A stretch of 52,801 bases of DNA from an uncultured Paracoccus sp. (GCA_934533075.1 CAKTBJ010000020.1:1-52801), one strand, 5' to 3'; shown: positions 45,272 to 52,801, numbered from the stretch's first letter. Notes: generated from the sequence alone by a model not told the origin. Program-made: numbers and translations.

Positions 45272-45792
45272 AGCGGGGCCTTGGGGGCCGGCACCCGATC
45301 CGCCTTGCCGGAGCGGAGGCTCTGGGCCGCCTCGTCGGCGCGGTGGCTCCGGGCCGATGCGGCGGCAACGCGGGGAAGGAGTTTCATGGCGCAGCGCACC
45401 CAGCGGACGCTGTGGGTCGCAAAGGGCTGGCTCGTGGCGGCCTTCGGGCGTCGAGACTCGGCCACTTCACCCGCAAGACGGTTCGAAGCCGGTTTCGCGG
45501 CAGCGCAGGGAAAGGGCTTCATGGCGCAGCGCACCCAGAGGATGCCGCGGGCCGCAAAGGGCCGATTCGTGGCGGCCCTCGGGCAGCGAGACCTCGCCAC
45601 CTCGCCCGAAAGACGGTTCGGGGCCGGTTTCGCGGCAGCGCAGGGAAAGGACTTCATGGCGCAGCGCACCCAGGGGATGCTGCGGGCCGCGAAGGGCCGG
45701 CTCGTGGCGGCCCTCGGGCGGCGAGACCCTGCCACCTCGCCCGCAAGGCGGCTCAAGGCCGGTTCGGCGGGGTTGATGGAAACTGTCTTCAT
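45268..45792 (-). CDS. Repeat-encoded 174-residue ORF inside transporter operon (doubtful protein)
   Basis: An open frame made of Met plus three 45-residue units and a diverged fourth of 38. Each full unit ends in WVRCAM, and units two and three begin K-x-FPCAAAKPA-x-NRL (the first begins KTVSINPAEPALSRL). It starts with an ATGA overlap on the ATPase stop and ends with an ATGA overlap on the permease start, so ribosomes could pass through without a break. No known domain, signal or membrane segment; it is basic and alanine-rich. The plus strand is also partly open over the repeats, so coding status is unproven. It may be a spacer that only preserves translation coupling. Confidence 0.4.
   Translation of the reverse strand: MKTVSINPAEPALSRLAGEVAGSRRPRAATSRPFAARSIPWVRCAMKSFPCAAAKPAPNRLSGEVARSRCPRAATNRPFAARGILWVRCAMKPFPCAAAKPASNRLAGEVAESRRPKAATSQPFATHSVRWVRCAMKLLPRVAAASARSHRADEAAQSLRSGKADRVPAPKAPL
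45385..45789. repeat. Three tandem 135-bp direct repeats
   Basis: Units start at 45385, 45520 and 45655 with the common opening CATGGCGCAGCGCACCCAG. The period is exactly 135 bp, i.e. 45 codons. By eye the first two units differ at about 20 of 135 positions. The third loses similarity in its last 25 bp, where it meets the ATPase 3' end (TTCATTGCAGCGC resembles the next unit start). A degenerate partial unit precedes 45385 from about 45325. Confidence 0.88.
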
Positions 45793-46883
45793 TGCAGCGC
45801 CTTGCCATCGGAGAACAGCCGCATTTCCTTGATCGGCCAGTCGGCCGCCACCCGTGTCCCCGGCGCGATCGCATCCGAGCCGTCCGTGACCTGCACCTTC
45901 GCCACCAGGGCGGTGCCATCGTCCAGCACCAGCTCGTAACGGCGATGGTCGCCGACATAGGTCGCATCGCGGACGGTCGCCCCGCCCCGCGGGTCGGGGT
46001 GAAAGCGCAGATGCTCGGGCCGCACGGAGACCTTCACCCGCCGCCCCGCAGGCCGGCGGGCGACCGGCAACGCCAGCCCTTCGCCGAGGTCGAGGCGGAC
46101 GGTGCCGTCTCCGGCCGTCGCATCAACCTCGAACATATTGGATTCGCCCAGGAATCCCGCCACGAATTCATCCTGCGGGCTGCGATACAGGTCTTCGGGC
46201 GCACCGATCTGGGCAATGCGGCCGTCGCGCATGACGCAAATGCGGTCGGACAGCGTCATCGCCTCGTCCTGGTCATGGGTGACATAGACCACGGTGATCC
46301 CCAGCTCGCGCTGGATGCGCTTGATCTCTGCCTGCAAATGACTGCGCAGGTATTTGTCCAGCGCCGAGAGCGGCTCGTCCATCAGCAGCACCGGCGGCTG
46401 GAAGACGATGGCGCGCGCCAGCGCCACCCGCTGCTGCTGGCCGCCCGACAGCTGCGCCGGATAGCGGCGGGCGAAATCACCCAGGCCGACGATCTCCAGC
46501 ACCCGCGCCACGGCCCGGCCGCGCTCGGCGCCGCCCATGCGGCGCATGCGCAACGGGAAGGCGATGTTCTGCTCGACCGTCATATGGGGAAAGAGGGCAT
46601 AGCTTTGGAACACCATGCCGATATTGCGCTGGGCGGGGGCGGTGGCGGTGATGTCGCGCTCCTCCACCATGATCCTTCCGCTGGTCCGGGCCTCGAACCC
46701 GGCCAGCATCATCAGCGTCGTGGTCTTCCCCGAGCCGGAGGGACCGAGGAAGGACAGGAATTCGCCGGCGCCGATCCGAAGGTCCATCGGATGCACGGCG
46801 ACGAAGCTGCCATAGCTCTTGCCCAGCCGCTCCAGCCGGACCGGGCTGCCGTTCGCCGGCGGCTGTTCGGACAAGATTGCCAT
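45789..46883 (-). CDS. ABC transporter ATPase, PotA-like
   Basis: A 364-residue ATPase of the polyamine/iron importer group. Walker A is GPSGSGKTT at residues 47-55, the signature is QLSGGQQQRVALARA, and Walker B is PPVLLMDEPLSALD with the switch His in YVTHDQDEAMTL. The C-terminal TOBE domain (about 275-360) includes VKVSVRPEHLRFHPD. It is the first gene of the minus-strand transporter operon. The ATG at 46883 precedes AILSEQ. Confidence 0.94.
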   Translation of the reverse strand: MAILSEQPPANGSPVRLERLGKSYGSFVAVHPMDLRIGAGEFLSFLGPSGSGKTTTLMMLAGFEARTSGRIMVEERDITATAPAQRNIGMVFQSYALFPHMTVEQNIAFPLRMRRMGGAERGRAVARVLEIVGLGDFARRYPAQLSGGQQQRVALARAIVFQPPVLLMDEPLSALDKYLRSHLQAEIKRIQRELGITVVYVTHDQDEAMTLSDRICVMRDGRIAQIGAPEDLYRSPQDEFVAGFLGESNMFEVDATAGDGTVRLDLGEGLALPVARRPAGRRVKVSVRPEHLRFHPDPRGGATVRDATYVGDHRRYELVLDDGTALVAKVQVTDGSDAIAPGTRVAADWPIKEMRLFSDGKALQ

Positions 46884-47237
46884 TCCGCGCCATCCCTCCC
46901 CCTTGAGGCCTCGCGCCAGCTTCGGGGAAGCGGTGCGATCATGCAAGGGACTGGTATGGTATTTTTTATTTATGATATATTTTCTAAGGCCCGGAGAACG
47001 GCCGGTCCGGGGATGCCGGGCGAAAGGACCAGCCCGGACCGCCATGCCGCACCGCAAGGCGGGCGGCGCATGATCCCGACTGGACTGGCCGAATGGAGAA
47101 ACCCGCCGCGGGTGCGGCGGGTTTGTCGGTTTCGGGGGCTGCTTCCCGCCGCGGCGTCCCCTCAGGCCTCGGCGTATTCCGACCGCCTGCGCCGCATGGG
47201 CGCCGACAGGGGGGCGGCACGCCCGCCCCCCGCCGGT
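46884..47237. other. Promoter gap before the ABC operon and 3' gap of tctB
   Basis: About 350 bp. The part near 46955-46985 is AT-rich and on the minus strand reads AAATATATCATAAATAAAAA. It shares the core ATATAT-(T/C)-AT with the palindromic region at 40903-40931, so it may be a second GntR site and the promoter of the ATPase-led operon. The other side holds the tctB terminator at 47099-47124. Confidence 0.5.
47099..47124 (-). terminator. Strong terminator hairpin after tctB
   Basis: AAACCCGCCGC and GCGGCGGGTTT form an 11-bp perfect stem with a 4-base loop, about 115 bp beyond the tctB stop. It ends in TTT and is nearly symmetric, so it may work on both strands. Confidence 0.75.
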
Positions 47238-47684
47238 TCACGGCAGCGGCACATAGAGCGCGTATTTGAACAGCGCATAGAAGGCCACGACGATCACCGC
47301 CGAACTCAGGGCGTAAAGCAGCAGGTGGCGGGCGTCCCAACGCTCGTCCATGCCGGCGACCAGGCCGCCCGCGAAGACCAGGATGCCCGAGGGCAGGAAG
47401 CCCAGCCTGGGCATCAGCAGCGCCGCCAGCAGCATCGCGCCGACCAGCAGGATGCGCCGCCACCAGTTGCCGCCGCCCAGGCCCCAGACCGCCGCCGGGC
47501 GCAGCAGCCACGTCACGCAGGAAGCGCCCGCGGTCAGGATCAGCACGATCGCCGCCGCGCGCGGGAAGATCTTGGAATCCATGTCCGCATAGCCCGTGGT
47601 GTCGTAAAGCACGACGAAGCCTATGGCGACGAAGACCAGCGAGACCGCCAGCGACCCGAGGTCGCGCCTGCCCTGCGCGCTCAT
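47238..47684 (-). CDS. tctB: Tripartite tricarboxylate transporter small membrane subunit (TctB family)
   Basis: A 148-residue protein with four transmembrane segments. The N-terminal RRDLGSLAVSLVFVAIGFVV and DSKIFPRAAAIVLILTAG are typical of TctB. It overlaps the tctA stop by ATGA and is last in the tctC-tctA-tctB order. The complex imports carboxylates in symport. In sulfolactate clusters the same family is named slcF; the symbol here denotes the family only. Confidence 0.92.
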   Translation of the reverse strand: MSAQGRRDLGSLAVSLVFVAIGFVVLYDTTGYADMDSKIFPRAAAIVLILTAGASCVTWLLRPAAVWGLGGGNWWRRILLVGAMLLAALLMPRLGFLPSGILVFAGGLVAGMDERWDARHLLLYALSSAVIVVAFYALFKYALYVPLP

Positions 47685-49180
47685 TGCCCTGCCCCCCTGC
47701 GTGCGGACCTTCGTTCAGCCAGCGCCGGCAGCACCAGCGTCAGCAACGTCGCCGCGATGATCGCCAGCGAGATCGGGCGCCCGAAGAACATGCCCGGCAG
47801 GTTGCCGGTCGCCGCGCCGATGGTCCAGGCCTGCACGAAGCCCTGTTCCGCGATGGGTCCGAGGATCAGCCCCAGCACGATCGGCGAGGCGGCGAAGCCG
47901 AACCGCCCGACCACCCAGCCGAACACGCCCAGCCCCAGCATGATCACGATGTCCGCGGTGTTGTTGCGGATGGCGAAGGTGCCGAGGATGGTCATGAAGG
48001 CCACCGAGGGCACCAGCAGCGCCTTGGGGATGGCGATGATCGACTTGTAGGCATAGCGCCCGATCAGCAGCCCGATGGGCAGCATCAGCACGGTGGCGAC
48101 CAGCAACCCGTAGATGAAGGTATTGACGATGACCGTGTTGCCCTGGAACAGCGCCGGCCCGGTGCGGATGCCCTGCACCAGCAGCGCGCCCAGGATCACC
48201 GCATCCGGCGGCGTGCCGGGCACGCCCAGCACCAGCGTCGGGATGAAGCCGCCGCCCACCGTGGCGTTGTTGGCGCTTTCCGAGGCGATGATGCCGTCCG
48301 GCTCGCCCTCGCCGAACTTCTGGCCGGGGCGGGCGGCGCGGCGGGCCTCGGAATAAGCCACCAGCCCCGCGACCGAGCCGCCGGCGCTGGGCAGGATGCC
48401 GACCACCGTGCCGATCACCGAGGAGCGGATCAGGTTGAACTTGGACCGCAGCATGATGGCCGCCGCCTCGCCGAAGCGCAGGCTGCGGACCTCGCTTTCC
48501 ATCTTCAGGTGCCGCCCGCGCGTGGCCACCAGGTCGATGATCACCGGAATGCAGAACAGCCCGATCAGCGCCGCCACCACGTCGAAGCCGCCGATCATCA
48601 CCGGATGGCCGAAGGTCAGTCGCACATCAGCCGAGACCTTGGCCACGCCCACGGTGGACAGGATCATGCCGAAGGCGCCCCCGGCCAGGCCCTTGGCGAG
48701 GTTGCCCTTGGACAGCGAGGCGATCAGCGACAGGCCGAAGATGGCCAGCCAGAAATATTCCACCGGCCCGAAGGCCAGCGCCACCCTGGCCAGCGGCGGG
48801 GCCAGGAACAGCAGCGCCAGCGCGCCGACCAGCCCGCCGAAGACCGAGGCGAAGCAGGCCAGCGCGATGGCCAGGTCGCCGTCGCCGCGCCGCGCCATCG
48901 GATAGCCGTCGAAGGTGGTGGCGATGGCCGAGGGCGTGCCCGGCGTGTTCAGCAGGATCGCCGAATAGGCGCCGCCATAGATGGCGCCGGTATAGATCGC
49001 CCCCAGCAGGATCAGCCCGGAGGCCGGTTCCATCGAGAAGGTGATCGGCACCAGCACCGCCACCGCCATCGTGGCGGTCAGGCCGGGAATGGCGCCGATG
49101 ATCGTGCCCGCCGCGACCCCGAAAACCGCGAACAGTAGGTTCAGGGGGGTGACGGCGTTCAGGAAGTTGCCGAAATCCAC
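47681..49180 (-). CDS. tctA: Tripartite tricarboxylate transporter large membrane subunit (TctA family)
   Basis: A 499-residue permease with about 11-12 transmembrane segments in two similar halves. Family signatures are GTIIGAIPGLTATMAVAVLV near residue 25 and, in the second half, GTVVGILPSAGGSVAGLVAY, with GAIYGGAYSAILLNTPGTPS and LVLGVPGTPPDAVILGAL. It lies 19 bp after tctC. Confidence 0.96.
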   Translation of the reverse strand: MDFGNFLNAVTPLNLLFAVFGVAAGTIIGAIPGLTATMAVAVLVPITFSMEPASGLILLGAIYTGAIYGGAYSAILLNTPGTPSAIATTFDGYPMARRGDGDLAIALACFASVFGGLVGALALLFLAPPLARVALAFGPVEYFWLAIFGLSLIASLSKGNLAKGLAGGAFGMILSTVGVAKVSADVRLTFGHPVMIGGFDVVAALIGLFCIPVIIDLVATRGRHLKMESEVRSLRFGEAAAIMLRSKFNLIRSSVIGTVVGILPSAGGSVAGLVAYSEARRAARPGQKFGEGEPDGIIASESANNATVGGGFIPTLVLGVPGTPPDAVILGALLVQGIRTGPALFQGNTVIVNTFIYGLLVATVLMLPIGLLIGRYAYKSIIAIPKALLVPSVAFMTILGTFAIRNNTADIVIMLGLGVFGWVVGRFGFAASPIVLGLILGPIAEQGFVQAWTIGAATGNLPGMFFGRPISLAIIAATLLTLVLPALAERRSARRGAGQ

Positions 49181-49199
49181 GCGCAGCCCTCCGGTCAGG

Positions 49200-50144
49200 T
49201 TATTCGATCAGGCCGGCGGCGCGGGCATCGTCCAGATATTCCTGACTTTTCTGGTCCATCCACGCCTTCATCCCGCTGGCGGGCACGTCCAGCATGGCAT
49301 AGCCGCCATCCAGCATCATCTGGATGAAGTCCGGGTCCTGGTTGATCTCGGCGATCATGTCGGACCATTGTTGCGTCACCTCGGCGCTGGCCGATTTCGG
49401 CAGCGCAAGGCCGCGATAGGCGCCCCCGACCAGATCGTAGCCCAGCTCCTTGAAGGTCGGCACGTCGGGAAACAGCGGATGGCGCTCCTCGGTGGCGACG
49501 GCCAGCAGCCGCACCTGATCGCCCTGCCCCGCGCCGACGGTGGTATAGCCCCATTGCGCCTTGACCTGCCCGCCCAGCATCGCCGTCACCGCGTCGCCGG
49601 TGCCGCCGAAGGGAACGTAGGTCGTGGTGATCCCGGCCATCTTGTCGAACTTGATCTGCGTCAGGTGGTTGGCACTGGCCTTGCCGGTGCCGGCGATGGT
49701 CAGCGCGCCGGGATTGGCCTGCGCATCGGCCACGAAATCCGCCAGCGTCTGATAGGGGCTGTCGGCGCGCACCACGATGGCATCGGGGGTAAAGTGGAAC
49801 ATGTAGAAGATGTTCAGCTCCTCGGTCTTGTAGCCCACCTCCTTCTGCGCCGGCTGGATGATGATATGGGGCAGGTTCACGCCCATGATGGTATGGCCCG
49901 AATCCTCCATCCCGTTCAGCGCCGCCCAGGCGGTCGCCCCGCCGCCGCCGGTCTGGTAGGACACCACCAGCTCCTGCCCGAACTTGCTGCGGAAGATCGG
50001 CTGTTGCAGCCGTGCGGTGATGTCGGATTCGCCGCCCGGCGCGAACGGGATGATATAGTTGACCGGGCCTGAAAGCTCGGCGCCGGCCGCCGTCGCGAAC
50101 AGCATCGTCGCGGCCGCGGCCTGAAGAAGGGTTCTTCTGCGCAT
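49200..50144 (-). CDS. tctC: TTT-family periplasmic substrate-binding protein (TctC/Bug)
   Basis: A 314-residue binding protein with a signal peptide RRRTLLQAAAATMLFATAAG. The Bug-family pattern follows: VNYIIPFAPGGESDITARLQ, then ALTIAGTGKASANHLTQIKF and YVPFGGTGDAVTAMLGGQV. It delivers a carboxylate, here perhaps a sulfonated one, to TctAB. GGAGG (in the strand read as GGGGGAGGAAACC) precedes the ATG at 50144. It is divergent from the LysR gene. Confidence 0.94.
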   Translation of the reverse strand: MRRRTLLQAAAATMLFATAAGAELSGPVNYIIPFAPGGESDITARLQQPIFRSKFGQELVVSYQTGGGGATAWAALNGMEDSGHTIMGVNLPHIIIQPAQKEVGYKTEELNIFYMFHFTPDAIVVRADSPYQTLADFVADAQANPGALTIAGTGKASANHLTQIKFDKMAGITTTYVPFGGTGDAVTAMLGGQVKAQWGYTTVGAGQGDQVRLLAVATEERHPLFPDVPTFKELGYDLVGGAYRGLALPKSASAEVTQQWSDMIAEINQDPDFIQMMLDGGYAMLDVPASGMKAWMDQKSQEYLDDARAAGLIE

Positions 50145-50260
50145 GGTTTCCTCCCCCTGCGATTGCATGGCCGGGCGGCCGCTCCTCGACACCCGCCGGC
50201 CCCGCCCGTCATAATGCGGGCCGGGGAAACGTCGTCGAGTCATTGATATTTCAGCATCGC

Positions 50261-50275
50261 TAAAGCCATGCTTTA
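50261..50275. promoter_or_regulatory. Inverted repeat in tctC-lysR divergent region
   Basis: TAAAGC-CAT-GCTTTA is a perfect 15-bp dyad 44 bp before the LysR start and about 117 bp before tctC. Position between the divergent genes fits a LysR-protein operator, though the classical T-N11-A box is not exact. Confidence 0.5.
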
Positions 50276-50318
50276 CAGGAACGCGCGGCCTGACGCATTC
50301 CGCGCAAGGGAGGGGACC

Positions 50319-51206
50319 ATGAGCATCACGCTGTTCCGCACGCTGGTCGCCATCGCCGACCAGGGCAGCTTTGCCGGTGCGGCCGACAAGGTTTGCGTCT
50401 CGAACGCCGCCGTGGGCCAGCAGATGCGCCGGCTGGAGGACCTGCTTCAGGTCGCGCTGTTCGACCGCTCGCGCCAGCCGCCGCGGCTGAACCAGCTTGG
50501 GCTGGCACTGGTGCCCAAGGCGCGCGAGCTGTGCCGCAGCTATGACACGATCCTGGACGACCTGCGCGGCGATGCCGAACTGATCGGGGATTTCACGCTG
50601 GGCGCGGTGCCCTCGGCGATTCGCGGGCTGATCCCGATCTCGGTCAAGCAACTGGTGGACCGCTTTCCGAAACTGCATGTCCGCGTCGTCCCCGGCCTGA
50701 CCGACGCGCTTTATGAACAGGTCGAGGACGGGTTCATCGACGCCGCCGTCATCAGCGAACCGACGCGCGCGGCGGCGGCGATGCAATGGTTTCCGGTGGC
50801 CGAGGAGGAACTGGTCCTGCTGACCTCGCCCGAGGTGACGGAGACCGACCCCGCCCGCATCCTCGCCGCGATGCCCTATATCCGCCACACCCGCCGCGCC
50901 AGCGTCGGCGTGCTGGCGGAAAGCTGGCTGCTGCGCAACGGCGTCGCCGTGCGCGAGGTGATGGAGATGGGCTCGCTGGAAAACCTCGTCAGCATGGTGG
51001 CGCATAACCTGGGCGTGTCGATCGTGCCCGACATCTGCGTGCCCGACCCGATCTTCCAACGCCTGCGCCGCATCCCGCTGGGCGGCCAGCCGGTGCTGCG
51101 CCGGCTGGGGCTGGTGACGCGGGCGGATTGCTCCAAGATCCGGCTGGTCGAGCAATTGCTGGACCAGTTGCGCGGCACCATCCGCCGCGAGGCGCCGCAA
51201 GGGTAA
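50319..51206 (+). CDS. LysR family transcriptional regulator
   Basis: A 295-residue LysR protein. The N-terminal HTH reads FRTLVAIADQGSFAGAADKV followed by CVSNAAVGQQMRRLED. The C-terminal effector domain spans about residues 90-290. It is divergent from the tct operon and followed by the FAD oxidase gene on the same strand, so it probably controls both sides in response to the imported acid. GGGAGGGGACC lies before the ATG at 50319. Confidence 0.93.
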   Translation: MSITLFRTLVAIADQGSFAGAADKVCVSNAAVGQQMRRLEDLLQVALFDRSRQPPRLNQLGLALVPKARELCRSYDTILDDLRGDAELIGDFTLGAVPSAIRGLIPISVKQLVDRFPKLHVRVVPGLTDALYEQVEDGFIDAAVISEPTRAAAAMQWFPVAEEELVLLTSPEVTETDPARILAAMPYIRHTRRASVGVLAESWLLRNGVAVREVMEMGSLENLVSMVAHNLGVSIVPDICVPDPIFQRLRRIPLGGQPVLRRLGLVTRADCSKIRLVEQLLDQLRGTIRREAPQG

Positions 51207-51221
51207 AACAACCGTTTACCC
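51201..51221 (+). repeat. Inverted repeat at the lysR stop
   Basis: GGGTAAA (containing the TAA stop) and TTTACCC are separated by 7 bp. It may be a weak terminator or an operator for the oxidase gene that starts 85 bp downstream. Confidence 0.4.
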
Positions 51222-51305
51222 CGCATGAAAACAATATGAGTCGCGCACCGGGCCGGATTGCGCAAATCTGCCCGCGACAGGTCATCCCATCCGGCAGGGC
51301 AAAGC

Positions 51306-52801
51306 ATGCTCGACACCTCCACGATCCAGGCGATCAAGTCCCTGCTCGGCCCCTCGGGATGGCGGGCACCCGAGGACGCGGCACGCTATTTCGAGGATCC
51401 CCGCGGCCGCTTCGAGGGCCGCGCCGCGCTGATCGCCCTGCCCTCCGACACCGCGCAGGTGGCGGCCGTGATGCGGCTTTGCTTTGATGCCGCCATGCCG
51501 GTGATCCCCTATGGCGGCGGCACCGGCGTCGTGGCGGCGCAGCTGTCCATCGACAGCGGTGCCGTGCTGATCCTGTCGCTGGAGCGCATGAACCGGCTGC
51601 GCGGCGTCTCGGCCGCGGACGGCACCATGACCGTCGAGGCCGGGGCGATCCTCGAACAGGTTCACGGCATGGCCGAGGCGCGGGGCCTGACCTTTCCGCT
51701 CAGCATGGGATCGAAGGGAAGCTGCACCATCGGCGGCAACCTGGCCACCAATGCCGGCGGCATCCAGGTGCTGCGCGACGGCAATGCCCGCGACCTGTGC
51801 CTGGGGGTGGAGGCCGTGCTGGCCGACGGCTCGGTGCTGGACGAGCTGACGCCCCTGCGCAAGAACAATATCGGTTACGACCTGCGCCACCTGCTGATCG
51901 GCAGCGAGGGCACGCTGGCCGTGATCACCGCCGCCACGCTGGCCGTGCGGCCCCTCGACGCCGAGACCGTCACCGCCTTCTGCGCCATCGACGGCCCGGA
52001 AACGGCGGTGGCGCTGCTGGGTGCGCTGCGGGCGGATTTCGGCACCGCCGTCTCGGCGCTGGAACTGATGAGCGGCTTCGGGCTGGATCTGGCGCTGGAC
52101 ACGCTGGACGGCCTGCGCCGCCCGCTGGAGACGCGCGCGCCCTGGTATCTGCTGGTCGAGATGGGCGGACCGCAGGGCATGCGCCACCGCGTCGAGGACC
52201 ATCTGGCGCGGCAGATGGAGGCGGGCGCGGTCCTGGACGCCGTGCTGGCCGAGACGCTGGCCCAGCGGCAAGCGATCTGGGCGCTGCGCGAGCGCACGCC
52301 CGAGGTCAACCACCGCAACGGCGCCATATGCAGCAGCGACACCTCGGTGCCGATCTCGCATATCCCGGATTTCGTCGCCCGCACCCATGCGGCGGTGGCG
52401 GCGGTGCATCCGGGCCTGCGCATCAACAGCTATGGCCATGTCGGCGACGGCAATATCCATTGCAACGTGTTCCCGCCGGAGGGCGCCGCCAAGGCCGCCT
52501 TCCTGGCCGCCCATGCCGGCATCAACGACGCGGTGCGCATGGCGATCACCCGGGTCTCGCATGACCTGGGCGGCTCGATCAGCGCCGAGCATGGCATCGG
52601 GCGGCTGAAGATCGAGGACATGGCGCAATTCGCCAGCCCGGTGCGGCTGGCGATGATGCGCCGCATCAAGGCGGCGCTGGACCCCAAGGGCATCCTCAAT
52701 CCCGGCGCCCTGCTGCCCCCCAACCCAAGGAGGAGCCTGCCCGTGTCGATTCACAGTGAGATCGTTGACGATCTTGTCGCCAATGGCGTCGGTTTCGTGA
52801 C
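51306..52801 (+). CDS. FAD-linked 2-hydroxyacid oxidase (GlcD/SlcD-like), open to window end
   Basis: A flavoprotein of the FAD-linked oxidase C-terminal family (D-lactate, glycolate and sulfolactate dehydrogenases). The FAD-binding PCMH domain has VIPYGGGTGVVAAQLSIDSG, SCTIGGNLATNAGG and LLIGSEGTLAVITAATLAV. The C-terminal domain has the metal site YGHVGDGNIHCNVF and SAEHGIGRLKIEDMA. The usual end LDPKGILNPGALLP is reached near residue 470, but no stop follows. The frame continues through a good ribosome site into a second protein start at 52743. Either a true fusion, a lost stop, or a base error in the C-run near 52716-52721. Neighbouring TTT genes suggest sulfolactate as substrate (inference). 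Confidence 0.88.
   Translation, partial: MLDTSTIQAIKSLLGPSGWRAPEDAARYFEDPRGRFEGRAALIALPSDTAQVAAVMRLCFDAAMPVIPYGGGTGVVAAQLSIDSGAVLILSLERMNRLRGVSAADGTMTVEAGAILEQVHGMAEARGLTFPLSMGSKGSCTIGGNLATNAGGIQVLRDGNARDLCLGVEAVLADGSVLDELTPLRKNNIGYDLRHLLIGSEGTLAVITAATLAVRPLDAETVTAFCAIDGPETAVALLGALRADFGTAVSALELMSGFGLDLALDTLDGLRRPLETRAPWYLLVEMGGPQGMRHRVEDHLARQMEAGAVLDAVLAETLAQRQAIWALRERTPEVNHRNGAICSSDTSVPISHIPDFVARTHAAVAAVHPGLRINSYGHVGDGNIHCNVFPPEGAAKAAFLAAHAGINDAVRMAITRVSHDLGGSISAEHGIGRLKIEDMAQFASPVRLAMMRRIKAALDPKGILNPGALLPPNPRRSLPVSIHSEIVDDLVANGVGFV
52743..52801 (+). CDS. Start of a probable sulfopyruvate/phosphonopyruvate decarboxylase alpha subunit (partial)
   Basis: AAGGAGGAG lies 6-8 bases before the GTG at 52743. 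The first residues are SIHSEIVDDLVANGVGFV, resembling the N-terminal ThDP-binding part of ComD and phosphonopyruvate decarboxylases (acidic helix, then G-x-x-FV before a VPC motif that would lie off the edge). Only 19 residues are visible. It is in the same frame as the preceding oxidase with no stop between. The assignment rests on few residues plus the slc-type context. Confidence 0.45.
   Translation, partial: MSIHSEIVDDLVANGVGFV

Noticed and set aside
45250..45832. Plus-strand ORF over the 135-bp repeats as the real gene
   Set aside because: It is the end of a frame antisense to the permease gene, while the minus-strand frame has ATGA junctions at both ends; still not proof of a protein.
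36000..47000. Accessory cluster considered as a mobile island
   Set aside because: No integrase, transposase, tRNA target or flanking direct repeats were found, and composition is like the rest apart from two small AT islands.

Overview
The window is high-GC, gene-dense DNA of an alphaproteobacterium. Gene content and order (trpS/murJ, era-rnc-lepB, acpS-pdxJ, plant-type gshA, DUF1491, rhomboid-like protein beside murJ, two MerR genes around acyl-CoA genes) suggest Rhodobacteraceae, probably Paracoccus or a close relative. The genus is an inference from gene style; no rRNA or tRNA gene was recognised.

Layout. (1) 1-7.3 kb: 5' part of trpS, a cupin, a rhomboid-fold protein without catalytic residues, murJ, a MATE pump coupled to a hotdog thioesterase, and a second thioesterase. 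(2) 6.95-14.3 kb: two MerR regulators, an acyl-CoA dehydrogenase, a secreted protein, and an overlapping thiolase-cupin-FadJ operon, i.e. a beta-oxidation locus. A TTTACG-type palindrome lies before the second MerR gene. (3) 14.35-15.04 kb: a CRISPR array of type I-C-like repeats with no cas gene in the window. Its 5' repeats are heavily degenerate. (4) 15.1-29.7 kb: housekeeping and biosynthesis. It holds a UPF0126 channel, rnhA, an isolated phnM, a ThDP enzyme, pyrB with a dihydroorotase homologue that lacks metal ligands, plsY, gshA, a HisC-type aminotransferase, manC/algA, csbD under an EcfG-like promoter, a D-2-hydroxyacid dehydrogenase, csaA and proC. (5) 29.7-37.6 kb: ybjN-like, DUF1491, era, rnc, lepB, acpS, pdxJ, ispE and a TPR protein, with the era-rnc-lepB genes overlapping.

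(6) 37.9-46.9 kb: an accessory uptake and hydrolysis cluster, all on the minus strand. It has a PotABCD-type ABC transporter, two amidohydrolases and a GntR regulator. The order in the direction of transcription is ATPase, repeat ORF, two permeases, amidohydrolase, GntR, remnant of a ThDP-enzyme gene, Tat-exported binding protein, second amidohydrolase. Between ATPase and first permease lie three 135-bp tandem repeats that form an open frame joined to both neighbours by ATGA overlaps. (7) 47.2-52.8 kb: a TctCAB tripartite transporter, a divergent LysR regulator and an FAD-linked 2-hydroxyacid oxidase. The oxidase frame runs without a stop into what looks like the start of a sulfopyruvate/phosphonopyruvate decarboxylase alpha subunit. 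The gene set resembles sulfolactate (slc/com) catabolic clusters.

Most notable are the orphan decaying CRISPR array, the frame-preserving 135-bp repeat inside a transporter operon, the apparent oxidase-decarboxylase fusion at the right edge, and two apparent pseudoenzymes (rhomboid and dihydroorotase). All calls come from reading the sequence; no database search was run.
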